Shown in pieces: positions 38,363 to 45,082 of a stretch of 48,670 nt of DNA. Location of the stretch: positions 1 to 48,670 of IMG/VR virus record IMGVR_UViG_3300036859_000405; one strand, 5' to 3'. The stretch's first letter is position 1. Each line of letters starts with the position of its first letter. Under the pieces are notes generated by a model. That model saw only the letters and a program-made list of their open reading frames with translations, searched no databases and was not told the origin of the DNA. Made by a program: the position numbers and the translations under genes. This DNA is from a virus.

Positions 38363-39276
38363 TTGAGAAATTCCTTCGTGGCTTGCGCCAGTTGGGCCGT
38401 GCGTTTACTGACCGACGACACCATCGGTTCGGGCTCTTTGCCCCAGTTGTCGTACTTCCCCTCCAAGGCTTTGACATGGGTGGATTTGCGCAAGAGGAAA
38501 TCCATGTCGGCTTTCCACTGGCGGTCGTTGATCCCCCGACACCCGGGACTCGCCGCAATCTTCGCGATGACGCGCTCCCAGTAGGCGCGGTCCGGCTTGT
38601 CGGTGAGCCGGGCCTTCGCATGGGTCAAACGGTCATCGGTCAGCTCGAGACACGGGCTTAAGCCAGCGGTCTCCGCAGCGTGGTTCCAGAGGGCGAGCAG
38701 ATCCGCGGGCGTGAACGCCGTTGCCGGCCTGTCTAACGGCTCACGGCTCACGGCTAACGGCAAAGGGCTAACGGCTAAAGGCTCTGAGGAACTTTTGGGA
38801 ATGATTTGTAAAACTTTTCCTAAATCTTCAGGAAATACCGCAACTACTTCACAGATAAAGCTTTCCGGCGCTTTCCACGACGAGACTGGTCTCCCGCCCG
38901 GGTGATGACTCAACAGCCACTGGGTATGACGGGAGCAGGCTTCCACCGGGGGTTTGGGATCGAGGGCGAGCCGCGGATAGGTCACCTTCTGCCAGTCCTG
39001 CCAGTCGTGTTGATAGACATAGATGCGGCGCTGATGCTCAAAGGTCCGCACCAGATGCACATGAACGAGCGCCTGGAGGGCCTTCTCAATGATCTTCACA
39101 GGCCGGCGGGCCAGTGCGTCGTTGTCACATTGGATCGTGAGGGGCGAGAGCCGCATCACGCCAAAGTCATCCGACGACAAGAGATATTGGGTCCACACCC
39201 GAAACTCCACATCGCTGAGCATCGCGAATTTCTCGGAATGCCCCGCGCGTTTGTGCAGGAACCGATCATCCGGCAC
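38359..39276 (-). CDS. Replication initiator (winged-helix, DnaD/O-like)
   Basis: A 305-residue protein. Residues 1-90 form a winged-helix domain typical of phage replisome organisers (HSEKFAMLSDVEFRVWTQYL, then FGVMRLSPLTIQCDNDALA and FEHQRRIYVYQHDWQDWQKV). Residues 165-188 are a low-complexity linker from an internal heptamer array, and the C-terminal part (TPADLLALWNHAAETAGLSP, then YWERVIAKIAASPGCRGIND) resembles the C-terminal domain of such initiators. Start is GTG 39276 with GGAG seven bases ahead. It would bind the origin and recruit the helicase loader encoded next to it. Confidence 0.75.
   Translation of the reverse strand: MPDDRFLHKRAGHSEKFAMLSDVEFRVWTQYLLSSDDFGVMRLSPLTIQCDNDALARRPVKIIEKALQALVHVHLVRTFEHQRRIYVYQHDWQDWQKVTYPRLALDPKPPVEACSRHTQWLLSHHPGGRPVSSWKAPESFICEVVAVFPEDLGKVLQIIPKSSSEPLAVSPLPLAVSREPLDRPATAFTPADLLALWNHAAETAGLSPCLELTDDRLTHAKARLTDKPDRAYWERVIAKIAASPGCRGINDRQWKADMDFLLRKSTHVKALEGKYDNWGKEPEPMVSSVSKRTAQLAQATKEFLK
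38734..38782. repeat. Heptamer array, possible replication origin iterons
   Basis: Seven tandem 7-base units on the plus strand: TAACGGC, TCACGGC, TCACGGC, TAACGGC, AAAGGGC, TAACGGC, TAAAGGC. The array lies inside the initiator gene, with an AT-rich tract next to it (38790-38835). Iterons inside the initiator gene beside an AT-rich tract is the layout of the lambda origin. Similar GCCGTTA/GCCGTGA arrays also occur as simple repeats in some bacterial genomes, so it may instead be an acquired repeat. Confidence 0.65.
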
Positions 39277-39300
39277 GCCACTACTCCGATCCCTGGGTCG

Positions 39301-39325
39301 GTCAAATTGTCAAAACCTGTCAAAA
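39301..39325 (-). promoter_or_regulatory. TTTTGACA repeats upstream of the initiator
   Basis: The minus strand upstream of the initiator gene carries three TTTGAC motifs, two of them as TTGACA, spaced 10 and 8 bases apart. TTGACA is a consensus -35 box, but no matching -10 box is clear. The group may be a promoter or a binding site for a regulator or for the initiator. Confidence 0.4.
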
Positions 39326-39360
39326 AGGGGGAGGCCGATCCGATCCCGCCCGCCGCCAAC

Positions 39361-39711
39361 TTACTGATTAACTGCGACTTCTGTTTCTGCTGCGTCTTTC
39401 GGTGCGTGCTCTTGTTCGTAAAGCAGCGCCGCGAATTCAAACGCCTGCGCCACATTCTCTGCCGTTTGATCGGGCGCATTGTTCCACTGCACAATGTTGT
39501 CTGATTTCAGGGTGCGGGTGAGTTGTTCGTGTGCCCCCATCCATTCATCGGTGATCAGACACAGGTCACCACTGCCGTTCTGAACCCAATTTAATGCTCC
39601 AACTGCACACACGCCACCGGCGTCATCCGCCAAGGCGTATTGACACCAGCCTTGACGGATGCGGTTCGCAGCCTGTCGTAAAAACTCCGGAACCGAGGTG
39701 GGGGACGGCAT
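39361..39711 (-). CDS. Phage protein, DUF6197-like
   Basis: A 116-residue protein. The stretch AANRIRQGWCQYALADDAGG, then VCAVGALNW, matches a family of small phage and bacterial proteins sometimes named DUF6197, with unknown function. ATG 39711 was chosen over a TTG seven codons upstream. It lies just upstream of the initiator gene with an 84-base gap that contains TTTTGACA repeats. Confidence 0.55.
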   Translation of the reverse strand: MPSPTSVPEFLRQAANRIRQGWCQYALADDAGGVCAVGALNWVQNGSGDLCLITDEWMGAHEQLTRTLKSDNIVQWNNAPDQTAENVAQAFEFAALLYEQEHAPKDAAETEVAVNQ

Positions 39712-39743
39712 CGGCGGATCGCCTCCTCTCAACGAATTAGTTG

Positions 39744-39992
39744 TTAGTCATCAACATGATAAAACCGCACCGTGTCCGCATCGTAGCGATCAATGGCGCG
39801 CTTTTTGTAGACCGCGCTACTCTCGGGCCGAAACGTCACGGTAATCACCTCACACTGGCCACCGCTTCGCAGCCGGCATTTCTGCCGCTCGAGTCGATCC
39901 TGACTCGCCACTTTTGCCCGTTGCTCGCGCCTCGCCAGCAAGTGCGGTTTGGGTTTCTTCAAGCGATCGGCGAGGTCGGTAAAGGCACTCAT
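39744..39992 (-). CDS. Small basic phage protein
   Basis: An 82-residue basic protein. The N-terminus (DLADRLKKPKPHLLARREQR) is rich in Lys/Arg, followed by CRLRSGGQCEVITVTF, which resembles the start of some phage HNH-type nucleases but lacks the HNH core. The start overlaps the stop of the 33-residue membrane gene (ATGA). Probably nucleic-acid binding; no secure family. Confidence 0.5.
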   Translation of the reverse strand: MSAFTDLADRLKKPKPHLLARREQRAKVASQDRLERQKCRLRSGGQCEVITVTFRPESSAVYKKRAIDRYDADTVRFYHVDD

Positions 39993-40090
39993 CGCTGCCT
40001 CCACGCCATCGCGAGAATGATCAAGACGAACATGGTCAATGTTCCAACCGCCTTCAGTGTTTCGGCGAGGTTCGGACCGATTTCGATCAT
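39989..40090 (-). CDS. Small membrane peptide
   Basis: A 33-residue protein with a polar N-terminus (IEIGPNLAETLKAVG) and a hydrophobic helix (TLTMFVLIILAMAW) near the end. It starts two bases after the upstream stop and overlaps the next start (ATGA), so it is probably translated. Function is unknown. Confidence 0.55.
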   Translation of the reverse strand: MIEIGPNLAETLKAVGTLTMFVLIILAMAWRQR

Positions 40091-40091
40091 C

Positions 40092-40319
40092 TCACTTCTC
40101 GCGTTCGGCGATTAGGGCGTCGGCGATGATATAGGCGACTCGCGCAGCATCTCGTTCGTTGCCAACTTCCCATTGATCGAAGTCCATCAGCGTCGAATTA
40201 GCTAACGCCTGCCCGGCGAAGTAATCGCGCAGCGACATGCCGCAATATCCGTCATTGGCTTTGTGCTCATAGCCGCTAGGAATTGGAAACGCCGGCCCGC
40301 CGTCTGGTTTCTCACTCAT
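40092..40319 (-). CDS. Conserved small phage protein (GMSLRDYFAGQAL family)
   Basis: A 75-residue protein with DGGPAFPIP at 6-14 and GMSLRDYFAGQAL at 27-39, the two marks of a very common phage protein of unknown function, ending in an Ala-rich helix (AARVAYIIADALIAERE). Its length fits the family. It lies in the early gene block. Confidence 0.75.
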   Translation of the reverse strand: MSEKPDGGPAFPIPSGYEHKANDGYCGMSLRDYFAGQALANSTLMDFDQWEVGNERDAARVAYIIADALIAEREK

Positions 40320-40322
40320 CTG

Positions 40323-40574
40323 TTACTGCGCTTTCCGGAGGTAGCGGGCGACTTGCTGATCCCGCCAACTGGTTTTTTCTTCGCGCTGGATCGTGCTCGC
40401 ACTGGCCCCGCAGAGTTTGCAGCTGCCGTCTCGGATCAAGCCTTCCTCTGGCCAGCGCCAATGCTGCGGGTGATCGCAGCTCGCATGGCCATCGGGATCG
40501 CGGCTGTCGTGCTCTTTATCGTGATCGCCCACGAGTTCTCCGGGGGCGCCGTTCCACCAATTCGGATCCGGCAT
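40323..40574 (-). CDS. Small zinc-finger protein
   Basis: An 83-residue protein with HASCDHPQHW near 30-39 and CKLCGAS near 52-58, a probable CHCC-type zinc site, and a basic C-terminal helix (SWRDQQVARYLRK). ATG 40574 lies one base past the stop of the exonuclease gene. Function is unknown. Confidence 0.6.
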   Translation of the reverse strand: MPDPNWWNGAPGELVGDHDKEHDSRDPDGHASCDHPQHWRWPEEGLIRDGSCKLCGASASTIQREEKTSWRDQQVARYLRKAQ

Positions 40575-40575
40575 A

Positions 40576-41259
40576 TCAAAATCCAACCTCTTCGGGGACC
40601 AAATCCGGTTGCCGCGCAATCAAGCCCAAGCGTGTGGCGAGGGCATTCGTGCGCAAGACATCGTTCTGACAATGCAAGATCACATCGGCCCACGACTCAC
40701 TCGCCACGAGGGCGGCAATATCCTTGCCTGTCGCGGTATCGGTGAAGTCTTGACAGATCCCAAACCGCCGGCAGTACCAGCCCAAGCCGCGATACTTCAA
40801 CAGCCCGTTGTAGGAGAGCCGCTGTTGCAAATCGAGGTGCGGCGTCCGGTAGCGATCGAGATTCAGCACTGGCGCGTGGACCCCAAGATAGACGCTGCGC
40901 CGGAGCAGCACCGGCAGATCAAAGCCTAGGTTGTTGAAGCCGACGGTGGCCCGATCATCTAAGTGCCGCCAGAAGGCGGTAAGCATGTCGGCTTCGCTCG
41001 TGATGGCTTGACTGAGCACCGTCGGAATGGTGGAGCCTTCTTCCATCCAGCCGATGGCCACGATCTGACACAAATCCGGATCGAGGCCCGCATTCTCCAA
41101 CTGCTCCTGGGCTTTCTCGTCGCAGTGCGCTTTGATCTTCGCGGGGTCTTTCCAGTTACTCGGCGCTTTCGGGAGATCCAAGTACTGCGCACACTCAGGG
41201 AGGGACACGGTTTCGAGGTCGAACACCACGTACTTCGCCGATTGATTGTTGTAGGCCAT
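40576..41259 (-). CDS. DnaQ-like 3'-5' exonuclease
   Basis: A 227-residue exonuclease of the RNase-H/DnaQ fold. Motif Exo I is FDLETVSL (Asp14, Glu16), Exo II is GFNNLGFDLPVL near 107-118 (Asp114), and Exo III is HCQNDV near 196-201 (Asp200). RTPHLDLQQRLS near 138-149 is typical of the PolB-like predicted exonuclease family. No polymerase is fused or nearby. It may support recombination or DNA processing together with the single-strand-binding-like protein encoded just upstream. ATG 41259 with GAGGAGGGG ahead is the start. Confidence 0.85.
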   Translation of the reverse strand: MAYNNQSAKYVVFDLETVSLPECAQYLDLPKAPSNWKDPAKIKAHCDEKAQEQLENAGLDPDLCQIVAIGWMEEGSTIPTVLSQAITSEADMLTAFWRHLDDRATVGFNNLGFDLPVLLRRSVYLGVHAPVLNLDRYRTPHLDLQQRLSYNGLLKYRGLGWYCRRFGICQDFTDTATGKDIAALVASESWADVILHCQNDVLRTNALATRLGLIARQPDLVPEEVGF

Positions 41260-41270
41260 CGATCCCCTCC

Positions 41271-41666
41271 TCAGAACGGCACGAAGTCCGGATCGTCTTC
41301 GGCTTCGGTGGGCGGCGGTACCGCCGGTTTGGTCATCGACTGCATCTTGGCCTTTGCGACCGCCTTCACCCGAATGCAATCCACCGTATCCCCTGCAAAT
41401 TGCGTTTCAGTGGCAAACAGACGAATCTTCTGCCCCTCCCACTCTTCGGTGATCGCCGTGCCGGTGAGTTCGGTAATCTTGTTGGCGTTGGTTTTGTTGA
41501 GCACCAAGCCCTTCTCTTTGCCGGCAAAATAGAGCACGGCTTTCATTTCCTTTTTCTGCCCGACCGGTTCAAACTCGACATGACTCATCGTCACGACCGG
41601 TTCGGCCCCTTGCAGGTCGGAGGCTTTGAGGTACTTACTGGGAAACGCCTCATTGATATTCGGCAT
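41271..41666 (-). CDS. Single-strand DNA-binding-like phage protein
   Basis: A 131-residue protein. The sequence FPSKYLKASDL, KGLVLNKTNANKITEL and TEEWEGQKIRLFATETQF are conserved in a phage family located beside exonucleases and other replication genes, thought to bind single-stranded DNA. The C-terminus (TEAEDDPDFVPF) is acidic with a terminal Phe, as in SSB proteins that recruit partners. It starts four bases after the upstream stop. Confidence 0.6.
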   Translation of the reverse strand: MPNINEAFPSKYLKASDLQGAEPVVTMSHVEFEPVGQKKEMKAVLYFAGKEKGLVLNKTNANKITELTGTAITEEWEGQKIRLFATETQFAGDTVDCIRVKAVAKAKMQSMTKPAVPPPTEAEDDPDFVPF

Positions 41667-41669
41667 GAC

Positions 41670-41957
41670 TCACCGGCTCCTTCCCAACAATCCGCGTAAC
41701 ACCTTCCAGCCCACACGCACGTTGGCTTCATGCACAATCACCCGCGCGGCATAGCTCGCGGCCAGTCGGGCGTAGAACTCCGCATGTTCCGGGGTACAGC
41801 TCGGATAGTCTTTCCGTGTCCCATCGGGATAGAAAAACTGCCGCACCACATGGTCCCCAAATTGCCGCGCGAAAAAGCGATCGGCCTCCATCGTCTGCGG
41901 CGACCCCACCACGTGCTGCTCGACAAACGATCCTGGGGTATACTGTTCGTAGAACAT
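41670..41957 (-). CDS. Small phage protein of unknown function
   Basis: A 95-residue protein (FYEQYTPGSFVEQHVVGSPQ start; HAEFYARLAASYAARVIVHE helix near 63-82). ATG 41957 was chosen because GAAGGAGG stands at the best spacing. It has aromatic-rich N-terminal strands and a helical C-terminus; no family is recognised. It lies three bases upstream of the SSB-like gene. Confidence 0.6.
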   Translation of the reverse strand: MFYEQYTPGSFVEQHVVGSPQTMEADRFFARQFGDHVVRQFFYPDGTRKDYPSCTPEHAEFYARLAASYAARVIVHEANVRVGWKVLRGLLGRSR

Positions 41958-42003
41958 CGATCCTCCTTCGGTCTGGGCCACAGCTGAACCCCGCGGCCTT
42001 TTT

Positions 42004-42321
42004 CTATTCGGTGGTTGCGGGTTGCAGTTGCGACCATTTCTCAACTAACTGTGCATGACCGGCGAGCGCGTCGGCTTCGGTGCTATAACGCTCGCAATCG
42101 AGTTCGCCATACTCGCCGCGTTTCGGAAACACCATCGACTCGAAAATCAGCGGCGGGCCATCGCCGTAGTTGTGATCGAGGCCGAGCCACACCGTGCTAA
42201 TCCACTTCCCGTCTGGCAAGGTGGTTTCGGCCACACGCTGGTACGCGCGGTCTTCCAGTTTCTTGCCCCATGCGAACACATTGGTGATGGGTTGCCCTTG
42301 GCGGTCGTAGTACTTACTCAT
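42004..42321 (-). CDS. Conserved small phage protein (STVWLGLDH family)
   Basis: A 105-residue protein. YYDRQGQPI at the start, ISTVWLGLDHNYGDGPPLIF near 41-60 and RYSTEADALAGHAQLV near 78-93 are the marks of a widespread phage protein of unknown function. The start is ATG 42321, one codon after an alternative GTG, with AGAGG ahead. The 121-base gap upstream (42325-42445) holds no gene that I can support. Confidence 0.75.
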   Translation of the reverse strand: MSKYYDRQGQPITNVFAWGKKLEDRAYQRVAETTLPDGKWISTVWLGLDHNYGDGPPLIFESMVFPKRGEYGELDCERYSTEADALAGHAQLVEKWSQLQPATTE

Positions 42322-42445
42322 CACAACCTCTCAGTCCTTTCCGCTGTGCGCCGACCGGTGGTCTCAGATCTTCCCCTCTGGAAACAGAACCAACCGCCCC
42401 GCAGAGAGTTAGTAAAACTGGCCAGCGCACAGCAGAAGCTCTTAC

Positions 42446-42613
42446 TTACACAAAGTCTTCATCGACCGCGTCGAGCGAATCACGGGCTGGTGTGCGAAGT
42501 ACCGGAGAATTTCGTACCGCCCGTGCAGCTTGCGCCGCGCCCACCACGATCCCCACCAGGAGGCTGACAGCCAACGAACCAAGAAAGATCGCAGCAATCG
42601 CCACATAGCTCAT
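42446..42613 (-). CDS. Small membrane protein
   Basis: A 55-residue protein with an N-terminal membrane helix (YVAIAAIFLGSLAVSLLVGI at 3-22, continuing to about 27) and a polar tail ending in acidic residues (SLDAVDEDFV). Its ATG overlaps the upstream stop (ATGA). Function is unknown; it might act in superinfection exclusion or lysis timing. Confidence 0.6.
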   Translation of the reverse strand: MSYVAIAAIFLGSLAVSLLVGIVVGAAQAARAVRNSPVLRTPARDSLDAVDEDFV

Positions 42614-42915
42614 CGGCCCTCTGCTTTCCGAATCACGTTATCCGCCGCATCTAGTGCCCGCGCATTCGCATCAGAGAACGCGCCGAACGCCGCAATGAGC
42701 GTGGCCAGCCGGAACGATGTGTCCTTCAACGCGGCGAGCAGATCCGGCGCGGCGGCGATCAGGCGGGCGTTGGCTTGCCATTCGGTGGGATTGGTGCCAT
42801 CACATAGGGGCACGTCAGCAATCCGGACATCGCCATCGCACGCGAGAATTTCATCGTCCACCGCTTGCCACGGTCCCGGCGTATGCGCAGTCTTCTTCTC
42901 AGCGACTTCTGCCAT
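42610..42915 (-). CDS. Conserved small phage protein (HTPGPW family)
   Basis: A 101-residue protein. HTPGPWQAVDDEILACDGDV near 10-29 and ANARLIAAAPDLLAALKDTS near 48-67 mark a very common phage family of unknown function. ATG 42915 is preceded by GGAGG at ideal spacing and was preferred to the longer frame from 42951. It lies in the early operon. Confidence 0.8.
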   Translation of the reverse strand: MAEVAEKKTAHTPGPWQAVDDEILACDGDVRIADVPLCDGTNPTEWQANARLIAAAPDLLAALKDTSFRLATLIAAFGAFSDANARALDAADNVIRKAEGR

Positions 42916-42958
42916 TGGGTCCTCCCCGTCGGCGCCCCAGACCACGCCCATCTACCCC

Positions 42959-43141
42959 TCACTCATCCAATTCCGCATGTGCCAGTTGTAGTACCCATTG
43001 CAGCGCCTTGAGGCGTCCGGCCTGTTGCTGATACTGCGTTTCGTTCGTCGCGCCATAGAGCGGCAGCGCTTCCATGTCCGCAATTTCTCTGCGGATGCGA
43101 TCTTCCAAATCAACCGTGATGTGAATGCGCACGCCGTTCAT
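42959..43141 (-). CDS. Small helical phage protein
   Basis: A 60-residue protein (VRIHITVDLEDRIRREIADM start; QQQAGRLKALQWVLQLAHAE near 38-57), charged and helical. No family is recognised. It starts three bases after the preceding stop, at the head of the early operon. Confidence 0.55.
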   Translation of the reverse strand: MNGVRIHITVDLEDRIRREIADMEALPLYGATNETQYQQQAGRLKALQWVLQLAHAELDE

Positions 43142-43144
43142 GGC

Positions 43145-43369
43145 TTAGTAGTCGGGTGACTCACCGAGATCGTCCCCGCGCGTCTCGGCCCACTCTTGCG
43201 AACCCCAGACTGGACGCCGCGTCTCTTTGCGCTGGCCGTTCAGGCGATAGCGGCGGCCGGGACCATAAATCGGCGTGCGCCCAGCGTTGGCGAGACTTTG
43301 CGCGTCTCGGCGTGCACGTTCTTTGCTGCACCGCGAACACTCACAAGCGACGTCATAGGAATGCTTCAT
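43145..43369 (-). CDS. Small Cys-containing basic protein
   Basis: A 74-residue protein with CECSRCSKER near 9-18 and a basic helix, then a polar tail with Trp residues. The short C-x-C-x2-C pattern followed by Arg/Lys is also seen in the 66-residue protein at 35564. Possibly nucleic-acid binding. Confidence 0.55.
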   Translation of the reverse strand: MKHSYDVACECSRCSKERARRDAQSLANAGRTPIYGPGRRYRLNGQRKETRRPVWGSQEWAETRGDDLGESPDY

Positions 43370-43384
43370 TGCTCATCCCTCCTT

Positions 43385-43732
43385 CTAGGCGTGCTCCACC
43401 AAGCGCACCACGCGCTCGACCGTCATCCCCGGAATCGATTGCGCCGCGACGAAAATCAGTTCCTTCCAAATGGGCTGCGCTTCGGGGCGGAGCAGTTGAT
43501 GCATCCAGAGCTTCCGTTTGCCGTCCAGCATTTCGCTGAATTCGGACTTGTGCTCCACCCCGAGGGCATCCATTGCTTCTTTGTGGCTGAGACCCGTACG
43601 GGCTACGGCGAGCCGTAGGAGACGACCGCTGGTATGAACGAAGTTCACATCCAGGTTCGCCTTGATCGGCTCCGGGCTGCGAACACTGTTCAGTAGCGCC
43701 TCCCGCCGCGTTGAATGCATCATGGTCGGCAT
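43385..43732 (-). CDS. Helix-turn-helix-like early regulator
   Basis: A 115-residue protein from ATG 43732 (a GTG at 43750 and an ATG at 43723 are other possible starts). LLRLAVARTGLSHKEAMDAL near 39-58, then EFSEMLDGKRKLWMHQLLRP, has the pattern of a Cro/C1-type helix-turn-helix. It follows the Cro-like gene in transcription order, the place of CII-like activators in lambda-type phages. Its DNA target is unknown. Confidence 0.65.
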   Translation of the reverse strand: MPTMMHSTRREALLNSVRSPEPIKANLDVNFVHTSGRLLRLAVARTGLSHKEAMDALGVEHKSEFSEMLDGKRKLWMHQLLRPEAQPIWKELIFVAAQSIPGMTVERVVRLVEHA

Positions 43733-43829
43733 GGCGTTACCCGATCTCACGATCGAGGAACTGATCGCGCTCTTGCTCTTTTATGGGAAATTGCGGGTGC
43801 AGAAAGACCGGCGGAAAGAGGCTGACTAG
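43731..43829 (+). CDS. Possible 32-residue protein on the plus strand
   Basis: An open frame with an amphipathic, protein-like sequence (ALPDLTIEELIALLLFYGKL, then a basic tail). It is divergent from the helix-turn-helix gene, overlapping its start by two bases, and lies in the switch region. No ribosome site is apparent; an in-frame ATG at 43722 is another start. It may be a small regulator or chance. Confidence 0.35.
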   Translation: MALPDLTIEELIALLLFYGKLRVQKDRRKEAD

Positions 43830-43895
43830 TGTGCTAGGATGGGACTGCTTCCTGACGCCCCACCTCAGCGCACCCCAGCCAAGTAAGCGGATCGT

Positions 43896-43908
43896 TGACC
43901 GACGGTCA
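43896..43908. promoter_or_regulatory. Palindrome in the switch region
   Basis: A 13-base inverted repeat (TGACCG-A-CGGTCA) downstream of the Cro-like stop in the gap 43830-43932. A GTAAGC half-site like that of the main operator lies just beside it (43883-43888). Both could bind regulators controlling entry into the early operon. Confidence 0.4.
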
Positions 43909-43932
43909 GTCGTGCAATGGATGTTATGTAAA

Positions 43933-44232
43933 CTAACGGGCATAGCCGTATGCCATCTGTTTATCAGCATTTACGGTCGCGCCGGATTTGCGTCGTTTCT
44001 TTTCGCTTACTGGAGTACGCATCCAGATACCCGCCGGCAGCCCGGTATGGCGTTCGATCCGTAAGGCCGCCGCTAACCCCGGCCGTCGATGGCCGTGCAG
44101 ATATTGGTTCAGGGACATGAAGTGCAGTTCAAGGACTTTGGCCGCTTCGCGCTGGTTGAGGCCCCGGCGCTCCATCCAGTCCCACAGCGCGGTGGCCCCG
44201 GCGGTCTGGTGGATGGGGCGCTTGGTCAACAT
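43933..44232 (-). CDS. Cro-like helix-turn-helix repressor
   Basis: A 99-residue DNA-binding protein. ALWDWMERRGLNQREAAKVL near 15-34 then LHFMSLNQYLHGHRRPGLAA form a Cro/C1-type helix-turn-helix, and LRIERHTGLPAGIWMRTP matches the usual end of the fold. The gene is divergent from the CI-like gene, with 105 bases between. Its -10 box lies just seven bases before the ATG, so the mRNA is probably leaderless. It heads the minus-strand operon that covers most of the genome. Confidence 0.8.
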   Translation of the reverse strand: MLTKRPIHQTAGATALWDWMERRGLNQREAAKVLELHFMSLNQYLHGHRRPGLAAALRIERHTGLPAGIWMRTPVSEKKRRKSGATVNADKQMAYGYAR

Positions 44233-44238
44233 GGGTTG

Positions 44239-44268
44239 ATAGTAAGCCTACAGCTTACCGCCTGTCAA
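44239..44268 (-). promoter_or_regulatory. Promoter of the leftward (early) operon
   Basis: A perfect -35 TTGACA (44268-44263), a 17-base spacer and a -10-like TTACTA (44245-44240; TACTAT one base further gives an 18-base spacer). Transcription would start at or next to the A of the ATG at 44232, giving a leaderless message. The operator lies in the spacer, so a bound repressor would block RNA polymerase. Confidence 0.75.
44242..44258. promoter_or_regulatory. Repressor operator, GTAAGC-N5-GCTTAC
   Basis: A perfect inverted repeat with six-base arms and a five-base centre (CTACA) inside the promoter spacer. A GCTTACCGC sequence that includes its right half is repeated at 44298-44306, near the presumed start region of the CI-like gene, giving a second half-site. 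This is the layout of a lambdoid operator. Confidence 0.7.
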
Positions 44269-44337
44269 GCCCAAAGTGCACGGGAAGTTTCGCCTTCGCT
44301 TACCGCTCCTGTGTTACAACGCGATTTGCTGCCTGCG

Positions 44338-44874
44338 ATGCGCCGCGACGACTTGAAGGCCAATTACATCCTGAAAACGAATATTGGGGCGTTGATGGCC
44401 CTGCGAAATGTGAACCAGCCCACGCTGGCGCAGTATGTCGGCCATACCAAAGCCTGGATCAACAACTTTCTCAATGACCCCGTGGTGGAAATTCAAATCA
44501 AAGACTTAGATAAAATCGCCGATTGCTTAGGGGTGGCGACCTACCAACTCTTTCAGCCTGGCATCAGCGATCGCGCCGAGCGCCGACATGCCATCGACCG
44601 ACGGAGCGGGCAGGAACGGCGCATCGGCCATCAGGGCCGAGTTTTGCAGGGCCTCCAACTCGAACACGCCAAACACCCGAGAGGAGGCGCCCATGATCGT
44701 GCGCTTCGACCGGCGACGCATGAACCGACTATTACGCGATTGGTGGCCGACTTCGACCGCCAACTCCAAGCCGCCTATGAAGCTGGGCGACAAAATGCAG
44801 GTGCTGGCGGGGATCAGCCCATGGCACCTCGGCGTCGTCGAAAAACTGGTGGATCAGATGCTCAGTCATCTTGA
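44338..44874 (+). CDS. CI-like helix-turn-helix repressor
   Basis: A 178-residue protein. NIGALMALRNVNQPTLAQYV then GHTKAWINNFLNDP form a Cro/C1 helix-turn-helix, with LDKIADCLGVATYQLFQPG closing the domain at about 80. There is no S24-type peptidase domain, so induction by RecA-mediated self-cleavage is unlikely. ATG 44338 lacks a clear ribosome site; a GTG nine codons upstream is possible. The 3' third overlaps the 84-residue frame at 44693 by 182 bases, so the true end is uncertain. Confidence 0.65.
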   Translation: MRRDDLKANYILKTNIGALMALRNVNQPTLAQYVGHTKAWINNFLNDPVVEIQIKDLDKIADCLGVATYQLFQPGISDRAERRHAIDRRSGQERRIGHQGRVLQGLQLEHAKHPRGGAHDRALRPATHEPTITRLVADFDRQLQAAYEAGRQNAGAGGDQPMAPRRRRKTGGSDAQSS

Positions 44875-44947
44875 CCGCCGCACACATTTTGTTATTCTCA
44901 GTCTCAGCTTGGAACACGCCGTCAGTGAATGGCTGACGCTGATCTAG
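44693..44947 (+). CDS. Small plus-strand protein downstream of the repressor
   Basis: An 84-residue frame that begins after an excellent AGGAGG ribosome site six bases ahead of the ATG. The C-terminal part (VEKLVDQMLSHLDRRTHFVI) is helical and protein-like. It overlaps the end of the CI-like frame in a different frame, so one of the two ends may reflect a frameshift. Function is unknown. Confidence 0.5.
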   Translation: MIVRFDRRRMNRLLRDWWPTSTANSKPPMKLGDKMQVLAGISPWHLGVVEKLVDQMLSHLDRRTHFVILSLSLEHAVSEWLTLI

Positions 44948-44985
44948 AACGCCCCCAACACCTGAAACGCCTGTACATCGGCATA
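44944..44985 (-). pseudogene. Duplicated C-terminal peptide fragment
   Basis: Encodes YADVQAFQVLGAF and a stop, nearly the same as the end of the gene at 45083 (YVAVQAFQVLGGF). A short frame with ATG at about 45004 contains it, but most of the gene is missing. It looks like the remnant of a tandem duplication. Confidence 0.5.
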
Positions 44986-45051
44986 TCCTGTTTGCCAGAG
45001 GCCCATTGTGGCTGGGCGCCGTGCGCACGCATTATCGATGCCTGACACCCC

Positions 45052-45080
45052 TGCGTCGATTAGGGACGATATTCGACGCA
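45052..45080 (-). terminator. Hairpin after the accessory block
   Basis: A perfect eight-base inverted repeat (TGCGTCGA / TCGACGCA) with a 13-base loop, starting three bases after the last minus-strand stop (45083) and close to the plus-strand repressor genes. There is no T-run. It may mark the end of the genome-long minus transcript. Confidence 0.45.
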
Positions 45081-45082
45081 CG

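Noticed and set aside
39744-39992. HNH endonuclease assignment for the 82-residue basic protein
   Set aside because: Only a short resemblance at one Cys-containing segment; the HNH core residues are missing.
42325-42445. Non-coding gap with a CTGTGCGC inverted repeat
   Set aside because: The arms are short and about 75 bases apart; no promoter, gene or structured element can be supported.
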